Positions 44,249 through 54,289 are shown, counted from the stretch's first letter. The stretch: 64,000 bases of DNA from Paracoccaceae bacterium (GCA_014872875.1 WKFI01000014.1:372001-436000); one strand, 5' to 3'. Notes: a model not told the origin generated them from the sequence alone. Numbers and translations are program-made.

Positions 44249-45250
44249 ATGACCGACCAGGCTAACGCCCCTCGCCCCAAACGCAAGATCTGGAACTATA
44301 CTCCGGCTCTACCGATCCAGACCTCTCCCTATTGGGATTGGCCAATGAAGCCGCTGGCCTCGCTGCGCTACCTGCTGCGCAGCTGGAACCCGATCGCGCA
44401 GCGCTCGCTGATGCTGGTGTTCGCGATCATCACGTGGACCTACCTGACACCGTCTCTGGACCGCATTCAGACACTTAGCCTGGACTGGGTCTTTGAAATC
44501 TGGTTCCGCAATTTCTGTATTCTGATCGTCATTGCCGGAGGTCTGCACCTTCTGCTGTGGAGGTTCCGTACCCAGCAGGATGAATATCGCTATGACATGC
44601 GACCGATGATGAAAGGCGCCAAGGTCTTTACCTTCAAGAACCAGGTCTGGGACAACATGTTCTGGACGCTTGGGCCGGCGTTGACCTTTTGGACCTTCTG
44701 GGAGTGTTTCATCCTTTACGCCTATGCCAATGGCTGGGTCACCATGATCAGTCTGGACAGCAATTCGGTCTGGTTCATTACCGTCACGCTGCTGATCCCG
44801 GTCTGGGCAGGCTTTCATTTCTACTGGCTGCACCGGCTGCTGCACGTGGGCGTGCTTTATACCAAGGTTCATGCCTGGCATCACCGCAACATCAACACCG
44901 GCCCGTGGTCCGGGCTGGCGATGCACCCGGTCGAAAGCTTTTTCCTGATGTTCGATACGATGATCTTTTTCCTGCTGCCCTCGCACCCGGTGCATGCAAT
45001 TTTCTTGTTGTTCCACCACGGTATCGGGGCACCGACGTCGCATGCCGGGTTTGAAAACATCAAAATTGGCAAGTCAGGCAGGTTTCAGCTGGGCGACTTC
45101 TTTCACCAGCTGCATCACAAGTTTTTCGACTGCAACTACGGAACGTGGGAGACCCCCTGGGATGAGTGGTTCAACACCTTCCATGACGGCACCGACGAGG
45201 GCAACGAGATGGTAAAGGAACGCCGCCGCAAGATCTGGGCCGCGGAATAA
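44249..45250 (+). CDS. Fatty acid hydroxylase / sterol desaturase superfamily membrane protein
   Basis: 333 residues, about four or five membrane helices and the histidine clusters of the di-iron superfamily: HFYWLHRLLH, HAWHHRNINTGP, HPVES, HGIGAPTSHAGF and HQLHHKFFDCNYGTWETPWD. The ending (FFDCNYGTWETPWDEWFNTF) is typical. It hydroxylates or desaturates a lipid-like substrate in the membrane; substrate unknown. 64 bp after the PhyH gene and 32 bp before the PanB-like gene on the same strand. Confidence 0.92.
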   Translation: MTDQANAPRPKRKIWNYTPALPIQTSPYWDWPMKPLASLRYLLRSWNPIAQRSLMLVFAIITWTYLTPSLDRIQTLSLDWVFEIWFRNFCILIVIAGGLHLLLWRFRTQQDEYRYDMRPMMKGAKVFTFKNQVWDNMFWTLGPALTFWTFWECFILYAYANGWVTMISLDSNSVWFITVTLLIPVWAGFHFYWLHRLLHVGVLYTKVHAWHHRNINTGPWSGLAMHPVESFFLMFDTMIFFLLPSHPVHAIFLLFHHGIGAPTSHAGFENIKIGKSGRFQLGDFFHQLHHKFFDCNYGTWETPWDEWFNTFHDGTDEGNEMVKERRRKIWAAE

Positions 45251-45282
45251 GCTCGTTAATCTTGCTGAAAAGGACCAAGACA

Positions 45283-46107
45283 ATGAAAAACATCTACACC
45301 TTTGGCCGCCGCCCGGCACAACGCAACTACACCGTCCGGGATCTGATCAACCTGAAGACCTCCGGGGAGCGTCTGACCATGTGCAACCCGGCGAACGAGG
45401 CAGAAATCCTTGCCTGTGTCGAAGCCGGAATTGATCTGCTGACCCTGTGGGATGTGCATCTGGACATGGCGCGCGACATCGCGCCTACCCAATTCGCAGG
45501 TACCGCGATGAACTGGGGCCAGTTCGCCACCAAGGACGAAATCATGCGCCATGCCATCGATTGCATGGAGCGCGGCGCTGACATGTATTTCACCAACCGC
45601 TCCTGTGACGTGGTCGAAATGCTGGCCCGTGAAGGCATCCCGGTGCAGGTGCATATGGGCCTTGTCCCCTCGCTCAGCCACTGGGCCGGAGGGCTGCGCG
45701 CCTTTGGCCGCACCGCAGACGAAGCGATGCAAATCTACGAGACATTCAAGAGGTATGAAAACGCCGGTGCCTTTGCCTGCGAAATCGAATGCGTGGCGGA
45801 AGAAACTTTGCGCCTGCTGAACTCCCGCACTTCCATCGTCACCATCTCGTTGGGATCGGGCAATGCGGGCGATGTGATCTTTCTGTTCATGGCCGATATC
45901 TGCGGCGAGGCCGACGACCCGCCGCGCCACGCATACGCTTTTGGAAATCTGGGGCGACTGCACAAACAAATATACGAAGAGCGCGTTGCCGCCCTGCAGA
46001 GCTTTCATTCAGAAGTACGCGCCAAGGCGTTCCCCTATCCTGCACAGTCCATTTCGATGCGCGACGGTGAGTTGGAGAAATTGCACGAAGCGCTGGACAA
46101 ACTCTGA
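45283..46107 (+). CDS. PanB-like (ketopantoate hydroxymethyltransferase-fold) protein of uncertain activity
   Basis: 274 residues, TIM-barrel of the PanB/PEP-mutase superfamily. Matches to PanB: LLTLWDVHLDM against LVGDSLGM (the metal Asp kept), IPVQVHMGLVPS against VPVCGHLGLTPQ, GGLRAFGRTADEA, the catalytic-base Glu in FACEIECV, and ISLGSGNAGD. However, the KIEGG Lys/Glu pair of PanB aligns with YFTNRS, and the second metal Asp (DLPF) is replaced. It is therefore probably not the pantothenate enzyme. AAAGGA precedes the ATG. Last gene of the PhyH-hydroxylase operon. Confidence 0.75.
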   Translation: MKNIYTFGRRPAQRNYTVRDLINLKTSGERLTMCNPANEAEILACVEAGIDLLTLWDVHLDMARDIAPTQFAGTAMNWGQFATKDEIMRHAIDCMERGADMYFTNRSCDVVEMLAREGIPVQVHMGLVPSLSHWAGGLRAFGRTADEAMQIYETFKRYENAGAFACEIECVAEETLRLLNSRTSIVTISLGSGNAGDVIFLFMADICGEADDPPRHAYAFGNLGRLHKQIYEERVAALQSFHSEVRAKAFPYPAQSISMRDGELEKLHEALDKL

Positions 46108-46161
46108 CCAAATGGAGCGCGCGATGCGCGCACAGGTTTGAGCGCCTGCGGCGCGGCTTCA

Positions 46162-46184
46162 GGTATTTAAGACCAGAAAGAAGC
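46162..46184 (+). repeat. Intergenic repeat alpha, copy 1
   Basis: GGTATTT-AA-GACCAGAAAGAAGC, 23 bp, after GC-rich hairpins and 55 bp past the PanB-like stop. Confidence 0.7.
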
Positions 46185-46336
46185 TGCAAGGGTTTGTTAA
46201 CCGGAATCAGAACAACCTGGTTTTGCGGTACAGGCTGAGGAGCCGATGACCGTACCAGGAAGAAGCTGCCCCGGCTCGCGGTATGATTATCCCGGTTTCG
46301 AGGACGGACGACCGCTGGTTGGGGCGCTTCGCTCCT

Positions 46337-46359
46337 GCTTCTTTCTGGTCAAAAATACC
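46337..46359 (-). repeat. Intergenic repeat alpha, copy 2 (inverted)
   Basis: On the reverse strand it reads GGTATTT-TT-GACCAGAAAGAAGC, identical to copy 1 except for the two variable bases. It is followed on that strand by AGGAGCGAAGCGCCCC. Confidence 0.7.
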
Positions 46360-46478
46360 CGCGGCGCGACATCTGCCTTCCAAACTACCGTTGGTCAGGA
46401 AAGAAATCCGCCAACCACCTTTCCCTTCGGCCTCGCATTGGGTAATTGATCCGGCAATATCACAAGGGATCAAGACGC

Positions 46479-49400
46479 ATGGCGATGGAAAAGACGTTCA
46501 ACGCGGCCGAAGCCGAGGCCCGCATCTATGAAGCTTGGGAAAACGCGGGTGCTTTCAAGGCTGGCGCCAACAAGTCGCGCTCCGAAAGCTTCACGATCAT
46601 GATCCCACCGCCCAACGTGACAGGTGCGCTGCATGTGGGACACGCGTTCAACAACACCTTGCAGGACATTCTGATCCGTTGGCACCGGATGCGTGGCTTT
46701 GATACTCTATGGCAACCTGGTCAGGACCATGCGGGCATTGCGACCCAGATGCAGGTCGAAAAGATGCTGGCGAACACTCAGCAACCCGGACGCCAGGAAC
46801 TGGGGCGTGAGAAGTTCTTGGAGAAGGTCTGGGAATGGAAAGGCGAATACGGCGGCACGATCATCGAGCAGCTGAAACGCCTCGGCAGTAGCTGTGACTG
46901 GTCGCGCAACGCCTTTACGATGGCGGGGGCGGCAGGTGATCCGCGTACGGGTCACGAAAACTCGGCCAACTTCCACGATGCCGTGATCAAGGTCTTCGTT
47001 GAGATGTACAACAAAGGCCTGATCTACCGCGGCAAGCGTCTGGTCAACTGGGATCCGCATTTCGAGACAGCAATTTCTGACCTTGAAGTTGAGAATATCG
47101 AAGTCGCAGGCCACATGTGGCACTTCAAATATCCGCTCGCGAATGGCGCCACGTATACGTATGTCCAGAAGGACGAGGACGGCAATGTCATCCTCGAAGA
47201 GGAACGCGACTATATCTCCATCGCCACGACGCGGCCTGAAACCATGCTGGGTGATGGCGCTGTTGCGGTTCACCCGTCGGACGAACGCTATGCGCCCATT
47301 GTCGGTCAGCTGTGTGAAATCCCCGTAGGACCGAAAGAACATCGCCGCCAGATCCCGATCATCACGGATGAGTATCCGGACCCTGATTTCGGATCGGGTG
47401 CAGTGAAGATCACCGGTGCGCATGACTTCAACGACAATATGGTGGCCAAACGCGGCGGCATCCCGATGTACCGCCTGATGGACACAAAAGGTGCCATGCG
47501 AGCCGATGGCGCGCCCTACGCCGAAGAGGCGGGCAAAGCGCAGGACTATGCACGCGGCAAAGCCTTCACCGAAAACGAAATCGACGCCATCAATCTGATC
47601 CCTGACCACCTGCGTGGCTTGGACCGGTTCGAGGCGCGCGCCAAAGTCGTCGAAGAAATCACCTCGGATGGTCTCGCCGTGACGACCCGCGCCGATGATC
47701 CTCGACTTGGATCTGTAGCGCTGAAGCCCGACGCAGAAGGTGCCGACATGCTGGTCCCGCTTGTCGAAGCCAAGCCGATCATGCAGCCCTTTGGTGATCG
47801 CTCCAAAGTCGTGATCGAGCCGATGTTCACCGACCAGTGGTTCGTCGACGCCGCCAAGGTCGTCGGCCCGGCGCTGGACGCCGTGAAGGACGGCACGGTC
47901 AAGATCATCCCGGAAAGCGGCGAGAAGACCTATTACCACTGGCTGGAAAACATCGAGCCCTGGTGCATCTCGCGCCAATTGTGGTGGGGGCACCAGATCC
48001 CGGTCTGGTATGGTCTGGATCTGTCTGCCGAGGATTTCAAAGACGACGAAAACAACGGCGAGCTGGATCTGGTTGAACTTGGGCGGCTTTTGAATAAAGG
48101 CGGTATGCTGCATCGTGGCAGTGTCATGGAATGCGCCGCGAGCTTTGAAGATGTCATCGAGAAGTTCTTTGACGACAACGCCAATATCCCCAGCCCGCTA
48201 AGCCATGCGTCCGTCATCGAAGTCGAAGACAAGCACGACGCAATTCATAAGTTCGCTGAAAGCCTCGCCCAGTACGCGATTGAACAGGACCCGACCAAGC
48301 TGGTTTACCCGGTTTGGCGTGACCCCGATGTCCTCGACACCTGGTTCTCCTCCGGCCTGTGGCCCATTGGCACGCTGGGTTGGCCCGAGCAGACCGAGGA
48401 ACTGGAACGCTATTTCCCTACGGACGTTCTGATCACCGGTTTCGACATCCTGTTCTTCTGGGTGGCCCGGATGATGATGATGCAGCTGGCCGTGGTCGAC
48501 AACATCCCGTTCCACACCGTCTACTTGCACCAGCTGGTGCGCGACGAGAAGGGCAAGAAGATGTCCAAGACCACCGGCAACGTCATCGACCCGCTCGAAA
48601 TCGTGGACGAGTTCGGCGCCGACGCGCTGCGGTTCACCAACGCTTCGATGGCGGCGATTGGCGGCGTGCTGAAACTCAGCAAGGAACGCATCACCGGTTA
48701 CCGCAATTTCGGCACCAAGCTGTGGAACGCTATCCGCTTTGCCGAGATGAACGAGGTCTTCACCGACGCGGTGCCGCAACTTGCCGCGCAGGACCTGAAG
48801 CCCAAGGCCGCCGTAAACCGCTGGATCATCGGAGAAACCGCCCGTGTCCGGGCGGAGGTCGATGCAGCGCTGGAAAGCTACCGCTTCAATGACGCGGCAA
48901 ACGGGCTCTATGCTTTTGTTTGGGGCAAGGTCTGCGACTGGTATGTGGAACTTTCGAAACCTTTGCTGCAGGGCGATGACGCCGAAGCACAGGCCGAAAC
49001 CCGCGCCACCATGCGCTGGGTCATGGATCAGTGCCTGGTCCTGCTGCACCCGATCATGCCCTTCATCACCGAAGAGCTGTGGGGGCTGACCGCCACCCGG
49101 TCGAAAATGCTGGTGCATGCGGACTGGCCGGAATACGGCGCGGACCTGATCGATGCGGACGCGGATCGGGAAATGACCTGGGTGATTTCGGTCATTGAAA
49201 ACACCCGCTCGGCCCGATCGCAGATGCGGGTTCCGGCAGGGCTTTATGTCCCGATGCTGGTCAGTGAAATCGACGCCCATGGCCAAGCCGCCTGGGACGC
49301 GAATGAGGCGCTGATCAAACGTCTGGCGCGGATTGACAGCCTGACCAAGGTCGATGAGGTTCCAAAGGGTACGATCTCGATCTCGGCCCCTGGCGCTGCC

Positions 49401-49637
49401 TTTGGTCTGCCCTTGGCGGACATTATCGACGTTGGCGAAGAAAAGGCGCGGCTTGAAAAAGCCAAGGGCAAACTGGCCAAGGAGCTTGGCGGATTGCGCG
49501 GGCGGCTGAACAATCCGAAATTCGTGGCCTCCGCCCCCGAAGAGGTGGTGGAGGAAGCCAAGGCCAATCTCGCCGCGCGCGAAGAGGAAGAGGCCCGGAT
49601 TGACGAAGCCCTGGCCCGCTTGGCCGAAATCGCCTAA
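46479..49637 (+). CDS. valS: Valyl-tRNA synthetase
   Basis: 1052 residues, class I synthetase charging tRNA-Val. HIGH motif in [19 protein letters not shown], ValRS editing domain ([20 protein letters not shown]), [18 protein letters not shown], and KMSKS as [16 protein letters not shown]. The C-terminal coiled coil ([20 protein letters not shown]) is present. Start at ATG 46479 with AAGGGAT upstream; a second ATG lies two codons on. It runs longer than typical by internal insertions common in alphaproteobacteria. Confidence 0.97.
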   Translation: MAMEKTFNAAEAEARIYEAWENAGAFKAGANKSRSESFTIMIPPPNVTGALHVGHAFNNTLQDILIRWHRMRGFDTLWQPGQDHAGIATQMQVEKMLANTQQPGRQELGREKFLEKVWEWKGEYGGTIIEQLKRLGSSCDWSRNAFTMAGAAGDPRTGHENSANFHDAVIKVFVEMYNKGLIYRGKRLVNWDPHFETAISDLEVENIEVAGHMWHFKYPLANGATYTYVQKDEDGNVILEEERDYISIATTRPETMLGDGAVAVHPSDERYAPIVGQLCEIPVGPKEHRRQIPIITDEYPDPDFGSGAVKITGAHDFNDNMVAKRGGIPMYRLMDTKGAMRADGAPYAEEAGKAQDYARGKAFTENEIDAINLIPDHLRGLDRFEARAKVVEEITSDGLAVTTRADDPRLGSVALKPDAEGADMLVPLVEAKPIMQPFGDRSKVVIEPMFTDQWFVDAAKVVGPALDAVKDGTVKIIPESGEKTYYHWLENIEPWCISRQLWWGHQIPVWYGLDLSAEDFKDDENNGELDLVELGRLLNKGGMLHRGSVMECAASFEDVIEKFFDDNANIPSPLSHASVIEVEDKHDAIHKFAESLAQYAIEQDPTKLVYPVWRDPDVLDTWFSSGLWPIGTLGWPEQTEELERYFPTDVLITGFDILFFWVARMMMMQLAVVDNIPFHTVYLHQLVRDEKGKKMSKTTGNVIDPLEIVDEFGADALRFTNASMAAIGGVLKLSKERITGYRNFGTKLWNAIRFAEMNEVFTDAVPQLAAQDLKPKAAVNRWIIGETARVRAEVDAALESYRFNDAANGLYAFVWGKVCDWYVELSKPLLQGDDAEAQAETRATMRWVMDQCLVLLHPIMPFITEELWGLTATRSKMLVHADWPEYGADLIDADADREMTWVISVIENTRSARSQMRVPAGLYVPMLVSEIDAHGQAAWDANEALIKRLARIDSLTKVDEVPKGTISISAPGAAFGLPLADIIDVGEEKARLEKAKGKLAKELGGLRGRLNNPKFVASAPEEVVEEAKANLAAREEEEARIDEALARLAEIA

Positions 49638-49649
49638 CCTGATCGATAA

Positions 49650-49679
49650 CCCCGCCCCTTGATACGGGCGGGGTTTTTT
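49650..49679 (+). terminator. Rho-independent terminator after valS
   Basis: CCCCGCCC and GGGCGGGG arms with an 8-nt loop followed by TTTTTT, 12 bp past the stop. Confidence 0.92.
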
Positions 49680-49696
49680 CTGGTGCGGCTCCGTCC

Positions 49697-49755
49697 TTCA
49701 CTTTGCTAAGAAACTCCGGGGGAGGCGCGCACCGCGCGACGGGGGCAGCGCCCCC
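49697..49755. repeat. Intergenic repeat, family beta, copy 2
   Basis: TTCACTTTGC, GAAACTCCGGGGG, a GCGCG-rich stem, then the hairpin GGGGGC-AGC-GCCCCC. Same order of elements as 6974-7036. Confidence 0.65.
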
Positions 49756-49774
49756 ACATCCACGGGGGACCAAT

Positions 49775-50104
49775 ATGCGTGCGTTTCGCGAATTGATTGA
49801 ACGCCAGATCCACAAGGCCAAGTCACGCGGCGAGTTGGAAGGACTTGAGGGTGAGGGCAAACCCCTGCCCCCGCGTCCCGAAGAACAGCTGGTAGACCCG
49901 GGCATGGCGGCCGGCATGCGTATCATGGCGCAAGCAGGCGTAAAGCCGGAAGAGTTCGCGTTGAAGGAAAAGCTGGATGCTGCCCGCGCCGAATTGGCGC
50001 AGCTCACCGACCCCGAACGGCGCAAAACCGCGCAAAGCCGGGTCGCTGATCTGGAAATGCGCTACAACATGGCGCGGGATGCACGGAAATCCTTCTTTCG
50101 TTAG
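49775..50104 (+). CDS. DUF1992 (DnaJ-homologue C28-like) protein
   Basis: A 109-residue small soluble protein. FRELIERQIHKAKSRGELEG, the following GKPLPPRPEEQLVDP and the C-terminal AQSRVADLEMRYNMARDARK are typical of DUF1992 (DNAJC28 conserved domain) without a J domain. The ATG at 49775 has GGGGGA upstream. Function unknown; possibly an accessory chaperone factor. Confidence 0.88.
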   Translation: MRAFRELIERQIHKAKSRGELEGLEGEGKPLPPRPEEQLVDPGMAAGMRIMAQAGVKPEEFALKEKLDAARAELAQLTDPERRKTAQSRVADLEMRYNMARDARKSFFR

Positions 50105-50182
50105 CGCAACCGAATGTTGTTTCCCTGGCATTCCAAGGTATAGACAGCCCAAGACACCCAATTCTTCGGAGAGTGACGCATT

Positions 50183-51085
50183 ATGGCCAAAGACGCTTCC
50201 AATTTTCAGGCACAGTTCGACCGCATCGCATCGGGCAAAGGCTTCATCGCCGCGCTGGACCAGTCGGGCGGTTCCACCCCCAAGGCCCTGAGCCTGTATG
50301 GCGTGATGGAAGACGCTTATTCCGGCGATGACGAGATGTTTGCCGAAATCCACAAGATGCGCACCCGTATCATCACTGCCGACAGCTTTGGCAGCGACAA
50401 GATCCTTGGCGCGATCCTTTTCGAAAAGACAATGGATGGTGCAATCGAAGGCACACCGACTGCGACCTATCTGTGGGAAACCTGTGGCGTTGTGCCGTTC
50501 CTGAAAGTGGACAAGGGTCTGGCCGACGAAGAGAACGGTGTTCAGGTGATGAAACCCATGCCCGAGTTGGACGCGCTCTTGGCGCGTGCAGGTGAGGCAG
50601 GCATTTTCGGTACGAAGATGCGTTCGGTTGTCAAGGAAGCCAACGCAGAAGGTATCAAAGCCGTGGTTGCCCAGCAGTTCGAAGTGGGCAAACAGATCGT
50701 CGCCGCAGGTCTGGTGCCGATCATCGAGCCCGAAGTGGACATTCATTCTGCCACCAAAGCCGAAGCAGAAGACATCCTGAAGACCGAAATCCTCGAACAG
50801 TTGAACGCCCTGCCCGCCGACAGCAAGGTTGCATTGAAACTAACAATCCCGAGCCAGGCAGGCCTCTATGACGAATTGGCGGACCACGCCAATGTTGTAC
50901 GTGTCGTCGCACTCTCGGGGGGCTACTCGACCGATGAAGCATGTGAAAAGCTGGCCCAAAATGCCAAGATGATCGCCTCTTTCAGCCGCGCCTTGACCGA
51001 GGGTTTGAACGTCGCGATGAGCGATGAAGAATACAACGGCGCTCTGGGGTCGAATATCGACAAGATCTACCAGGCATCGCTGTGA
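50183..51085 (+). CDS. fda: Fructose-bisphosphate aldolase, class I
   Basis: 300 residues; cleaves fructose-1,6-bisphosphate via a Schiff-base lysine. Family pattern: [20 protein letters not shown] at the N-terminus, [40 protein letters not shown], then [31 protein letters not shown] (likely Schiff-base Lys region) and [18 protein letters not shown]. Cytosolic glycolysis/gluconeogenesis. Followed by two hairpins. Confidence 0.95.
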   Translation: MAKDASNFQAQFDRIASGKGFIAALDQSGGSTPKALSLYGVMEDAYSGDDEMFAEIHKMRTRIITADSFGSDKILGAILFEKTMDGAIEGTPTATYLWETCGVVPFLKVDKGLADEENGVQVMKPMPELDALLARAGEAGIFGTKMRSVVKEANAEGIKAVVAQQFEVGKQIVAAGLVPIIEPEVDIHSATKAEAEDILKTEILEQLNALPADSKVALKLTIPSQAGLYDELADHANVVRVVALSGGYSTDEACEKLAQNAKMIASFSRALTEGLNVAMSDEEYNGALGSNIDKIYQASL

Positions 51086-51090
51086 TCAGA

Positions 51091-51147
51091 GTGTTCCCAA
51101 TGCGTCGCGGCCATTGCAGCTGACTCGTTCGGGAACACCCCAATTTT
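51091..51147 (+). terminator. Long stem-loop directly after the aldolase gene
   Basis: GTGTTCCC (51091-51098) and GGGAACAC (51131-51138) arms with a structured 32-nt loop, followed by CCCAATTTTTAG. Possibly a first terminator for fda. Confidence 0.45.
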
Positions 51148-51160
51148 TAGATTTCAAACC

Positions 51161-51195
51161 GCCCCCGCAGGCCCCTGCGGGGGCGCTGCTTTTTT
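51161..51195. terminator. Strong terminator between convergent aldolase and aminotransferase genes
   Basis: GCCCCCGCAG and CTGCGGGGGC, 10-bp stem with 4-nt loop, then GCTGCTTTTTT. AT-rich sequence on both sides allows use by either strand. Confidence 0.88.
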
Positions 51196-51206
51196 GCATT
51201 GTTCAA

Positions 51207-52142
51207 TTACAGACCGGTGCTGGGCGGACCATCGGACAAAAAGTTCAGATACTGCCCGACAAAATCCATCCCGACCTCCTCGGCAAAACCATTCATGATA
51301 CGTTGGGTCACCGGTCCCGGAACACCACCGGGATATGTCTGGCCATCCAAGAATGCCACCGGACAGGCGCACAAGCTTGTAGACGTAAAGAAGGCTTCCT
51401 GGGCAGCCAAGGCAAGTTCGACCGGCACATCCTGTTCACGCAGGGGAATGCCCAGCGTTGCACAGATGTCGATCACCACTTGCCGGCTGACCCCTGCCAG
51501 AACGAATTCGGTGGTAGGCGTCAGGACAACGTCGTCCTGCACGACAAAGAAATTGCATCCGGCGCCTTCTGCGATATTGCCATTGGCATCCGGCATCAAA
51601 GCCCATGCGCCCGGGAAACTGGCCGAGATCTCCTTTTGCGCCAGGATCATGTTGAGGTAATTGTTGGTTTTTGTATTGGGGTTGATCGCCTGCGGCGCAA
51701 TTCTGCGTCGGTCCGTCAACCGGGCTGCAATTCCTTGTTTGAAAAACGGCGCCCGCGCGCGCAGGGGGATCGGGATGCAATCAATCACCACTGTAGCACC
51801 GGTGTTGCGGTCGGTTTCCCCGTCAAAATTCTGAACCCCGCCGGTCACTCGGATCGTGACCCAATAGTCCTCGCCTGGCCGCAACACCGGCAGGTTCGCG
51901 GCAACCAGCTCGAGGGTCGCTTCCGTCATCTCGGCAGGTGACAAACCTGCATCAATGCGCGCATAGGCGAGGCTTTGGTAGAGGCGATCAATATGTTCCT
52001 CGAGCTTGAAGAGCTTACCGGCAAAGGTACGGGCCGTGTCAAAAACGCTGTCCCCGTAGACAAGGCCAAGATCACGTATCGAAACGGACGCTTCGGTTTC
52101 TGGAACCAGAACTCCATTGACATAAGCCAAGCGTTGCGACAT
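51207..52142 (-). CDS. Class IV PLP aminotransferase (D-amino-acid/branched-chain type)
   Basis: 311 residues. Fold-type IV signatures: SIRDLGLVYGDSVFDTARTF (substrate loop), TIRVTGG, the Lys in NPNTKTNNYLNMILAQKE, EGAGCNFFVV and TTEFVLAGVSRQVVIDIC, followed by LAAQEAFFTSTSLCACPVAF. This group includes D-alanine aminotransferase, BCAT and aminodeoxychorismate lyase; the LCACPV ending does not settle which. GGAAGGGG lies before the ATG at 52142. A crotonase gene lies upstream on the same strand. Confidence 0.92.
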   Translation of the reverse strand: MSQRLAYVNGVLVPETEASVSIRDLGLVYGDSVFDTARTFAGKLFKLEEHIDRLYQSLAYARIDAGLSPAEMTEATLELVAANLPVLRPGEDYWVTIRVTGGVQNFDGETDRNTGATVVIDCIPIPLRARAPFFKQGIAARLTDRRRIAPQAINPNTKTNNYLNMILAQKEISASFPGAWALMPDANGNIAEGAGCNFFVVQDDVVLTPTTEFVLAGVSRQVVIDICATLGIPLREQDVPVELALAAQEAFFTSTSLCACPVAFLDGQTYPGGVPGPVTQRIMNGFAEEVGMDFVGQYLNFLSDGPPSTGL

Positions 52143-52325
52143 CCCGCGACCCCTTCCGTGAACAGTTCCATTGCTTGGCACATTGCAACAAGCCCAGCGT
52201 CTGCGATCCGTTCCGAATCCGACACCATCACGTCTTTTTTGCCCGAACGCGTTGTCCCGGCAAAACCGTTTCACTGGCTCCGTCGCAATTTCACCTGCCC
52301 AATCGCAAGTCAGATGCGGACCAAG

Positions 52326-53111
52326 TTATTTGAATACAGGTTTGCGCCCCTGCATCTGGGCCGCGATAACCTCCATCTGCTCAGGTTTTCCGATCAGGGC
52401 GACCTGTTCTGCACTTTCCTGCAACAACACTTCGGCGCGGTCGGTACCGGCTTCAGCAAATTCGATCAGGCGTTTGGCGGCACGGATGGCATTAGGACCC
52501 TTGCTTGCAATCTCGCTTGCCAGATCCTGGGCCACTGCAAGAGGATCTTCGGCCAGTTGCGTCACCAGCCCCCAGCGTTCTGCCTGCTGAGCCGACACGG
52601 GCCGCGCCGTATAGGTCAATTGTCTCAGAACGTCCGAACGCAGAAGTTTCGGCAACAGAACCATGCCGCCCATATCCGGAACGATGCCCCATTTCATCTC
52701 CATAACCGCAAGCTTGGTGTCCGGTGCGGCAATGCGGATATCTGCCCCCAACGCCAATTGCAGCCCCCCTCCGTAACAGGCTCCATGCAGAACCGCGATA
52801 ACCGGCACCGGCACACGGCGCCAAATCATCGAGACCTCCTGCATTTCGTTGGCGTCCACATGAGAGCGTTCCATCAGCCAGGCTTCAGGATCGACTTGCC
52901 CCATCTGTGCAAAGCTCATCAGGTCCAGCCCTGCGCAGAAGCTTTTCCCTTCTCCAGACAGCACCACAGCACGGGCGTCCGAAGCGGCAACTTCCTGACC
53001 CGCCGAGATGATCGCTTTGACCATTGCATCATCCAACGCATTCATCTTGTCACCCCGGGTCAGAGTGACATGTGCGATATGATCTTTGTATTCGACGGAA
53101 ACGCGCGCCAT
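52326..53111 (-). CDS. Enoyl-CoA hydratase/isomerase family protein (crotonase)
   Basis: 261 residues. Crotonase signatures: VEYKDHIAHVTLTRGDKMNA, the oxyanion-hole pair AVVLSGEGKSFCAGLDLMSF and HGACYGGGLQLALGADIRIA, and MKWGIVPDMGG. The position corresponding to the first hydratase glutamate is occupied by the GACYGGGLQLAL helix, and MGG follows, so substrate and reaction cannot be set. GGAGGA precedes the ATG at 53111. Confidence 0.93.
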   Translation of the reverse strand: MARVSVEYKDHIAHVTLTRGDKMNALDDAMVKAIISAGQEVAASDARAVVLSGEGKSFCAGLDLMSFAQMGQVDPEAWLMERSHVDANEMQEVSMIWRRVPVPVIAVLHGACYGGGLQLALGADIRIAAPDTKLAVMEMKWGIVPDMGGMVLLPKLLRSDVLRQLTYTARPVSAQQAERWGLVTQLAEDPLAVAQDLASEIASKGPNAIRAAKRLIEFAEAGTDRAEVLLQESAEQVALIGKPEQMEVIAAQMQGRKPVFK

Positions 53112-53322
53112 TTGGTCCTCCGGCATTGTGTCGGGCCTATGTTGCCCGCATGTCACCGCAGGTTCTACCGGAACGTCGGGGCATCAGGATTGGCGAAGTT
53201 TTGCTTCATCGCAGAAGCGTGATGACAGTTTTGGTACGCTCGCGTTGCACCAAGACTCTCTGACGGCTATTCCAAGCACGCAGATTCCCAAATCCCCAAA
53301 TACGAACAAAGGTTTACGATCC

Positions 53323-54222
53323 ATGGGTCTAACCGTTTTGCTCATTTTTGTTGTCTGCTCAATCTACGTACAGACCCGCGGCACCGCGCGGCACGAATTG
53401 TGGCGTCGTCGTATCACCGACCACGCGAATGTGTTCGCTCCGCTGAACTGCCTGTTTTATGCCTTCTCCAAAGTTCCTACGACGCCTTATGTAGATCCTG
53501 AGCTGTTCCCCGAGCTCAAACCATTGCAGGACAATTGGAAAACGATCCGTGACGAAGCCCAGAACCTGAACAATCAGGGTGCAATCAAGGCCTCGGATGA
53601 TCTGGACGACATTGGCTTCAATTCGTTCTTCAAGACCGGTTGGACGCGTTTCTATCTGAAATGGTACGGGGCGTCGTTGGGGTCCGCCAAAGAGCTGTGT
53701 CCGATCACCACCCAAATGGTCGAACAGATACCGTCAATCAAAGGTGCAATGTTCACCGCCCTGCCACCGGGCGCACGTCTGGTCCGTCACCGCGATCCGT
53801 TTGCGGGATCGTTGCGCTATCACATGGGGCTGAACACGCCGAATGACGACAAGTGTTTCATCGATGTGGATGGCACCCAATACTCCTGGCGCGATGGTGA
53901 GGTCGTCATGTTCGACGAAACCTATATTCACTACGCGGAGAACGAGACAGACCAGAACCGGATCGTGCTGTTTCTGGATATCAAACGTCCCGTCTGGTTC
54001 GCACCGATCGACTGGATCAATACGGTGTTTTCCAATGTGGTCATGGCAGCCTCGGCCACCAAGAACCGCCCCGGTGACAAGGTCGGCGCGGTCAACAAGG
54101 CTTTTGCTGGGATCTACAAGGCTCGCGCCCTGGGCAAGCGGATCAAGGCATGGAACCAGACTGTCTATTACCTGTTTCAGTACGGTCTCTATGCCGGGCT
54201 GATCTATTTGATCTTCTTCTGA
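53323..54222 (+). CDS. lpxO: Aspartyl/asparaginyl beta-hydroxylase family, LpxO-like lipid A hydroxylase
   Basis: 299 residues with an N-terminal membrane helix (MGLTVLLIFVVCSIYV) and a C-terminal hydrophobic segment (YYLFQYGLYAGLIYLIFF), framing an Fe(II)/2-oxoglutarate domain. Iron ligands are His 156 and Asp 158 in VRHRDPFAGSLRYHMGL and His 203 in YIHYAEN, with Arg in QNRIVLFLDI. This arrangement matches LpxO, which 2-hydroxylates a lipid A acyl chain at the inner membrane. A terminator hairpin follows. Confidence 0.88.
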   Translation: MGLTVLLIFVVCSIYVQTRGTARHELWRRRITDHANVFAPLNCLFYAFSKVPTTPYVDPELFPELKPLQDNWKTIRDEAQNLNNQGAIKASDDLDDIGFNSFFKTGWTRFYLKWYGASLGSAKELCPITTQMVEQIPSIKGAMFTALPPGARLVRHRDPFAGSLRYHMGLNTPNDDKCFIDVDGTQYSWRDGEVVMFDETYIHYAENETDQNRIVLFLDIKRPVWFAPIDWINTVFSNVVMAASATKNRPGDKVGAVNKAFAGIYKARALGKRIKAWNQTVYYLFQYGLYAGLIYLIFF

Positions 54223-54242
54223 AGACCCCGCGAGCCAATCGA

Positions 54243-54282
54243 CGCATGCGGGCTTGTCAGCAGGCATCGCATGCGCTTTTTT
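54243..54282 (+). terminator. Terminator after the LpxO-like gene
   Basis: Two copies of the self-complementary CGCATGCG (54243-54250 and 54268-54275) form an 8-bp stem with a 17-nt loop, then CTTTTTTGG, just before the next ATG at 54290. Confidence 0.75.
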
Positions 54283-54289
54283 GGTGCGC

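Larger units (their letters stand above)
46108..46478. other. Non-coding gap before valS, filled with inverted repeats
   Basis: 371 bp with no gene. It holds hairpins GCGCG-AT-GCGCGC and GCGCC-TGC-GGCGC, repeat alpha copy 1 (46162-46184) and copy 2 in opposite orientation (46337-46359). The last ~120 bp should contain the valS promoter; nothing resembling a T-box leader was seen. Confidence 0.55.

Noticed and set aside
46707-48113. 468-codon open frame antisense to valS
   Set aside because: A shadow frame caused by high GC in the third codon position; valS is unmistakable.
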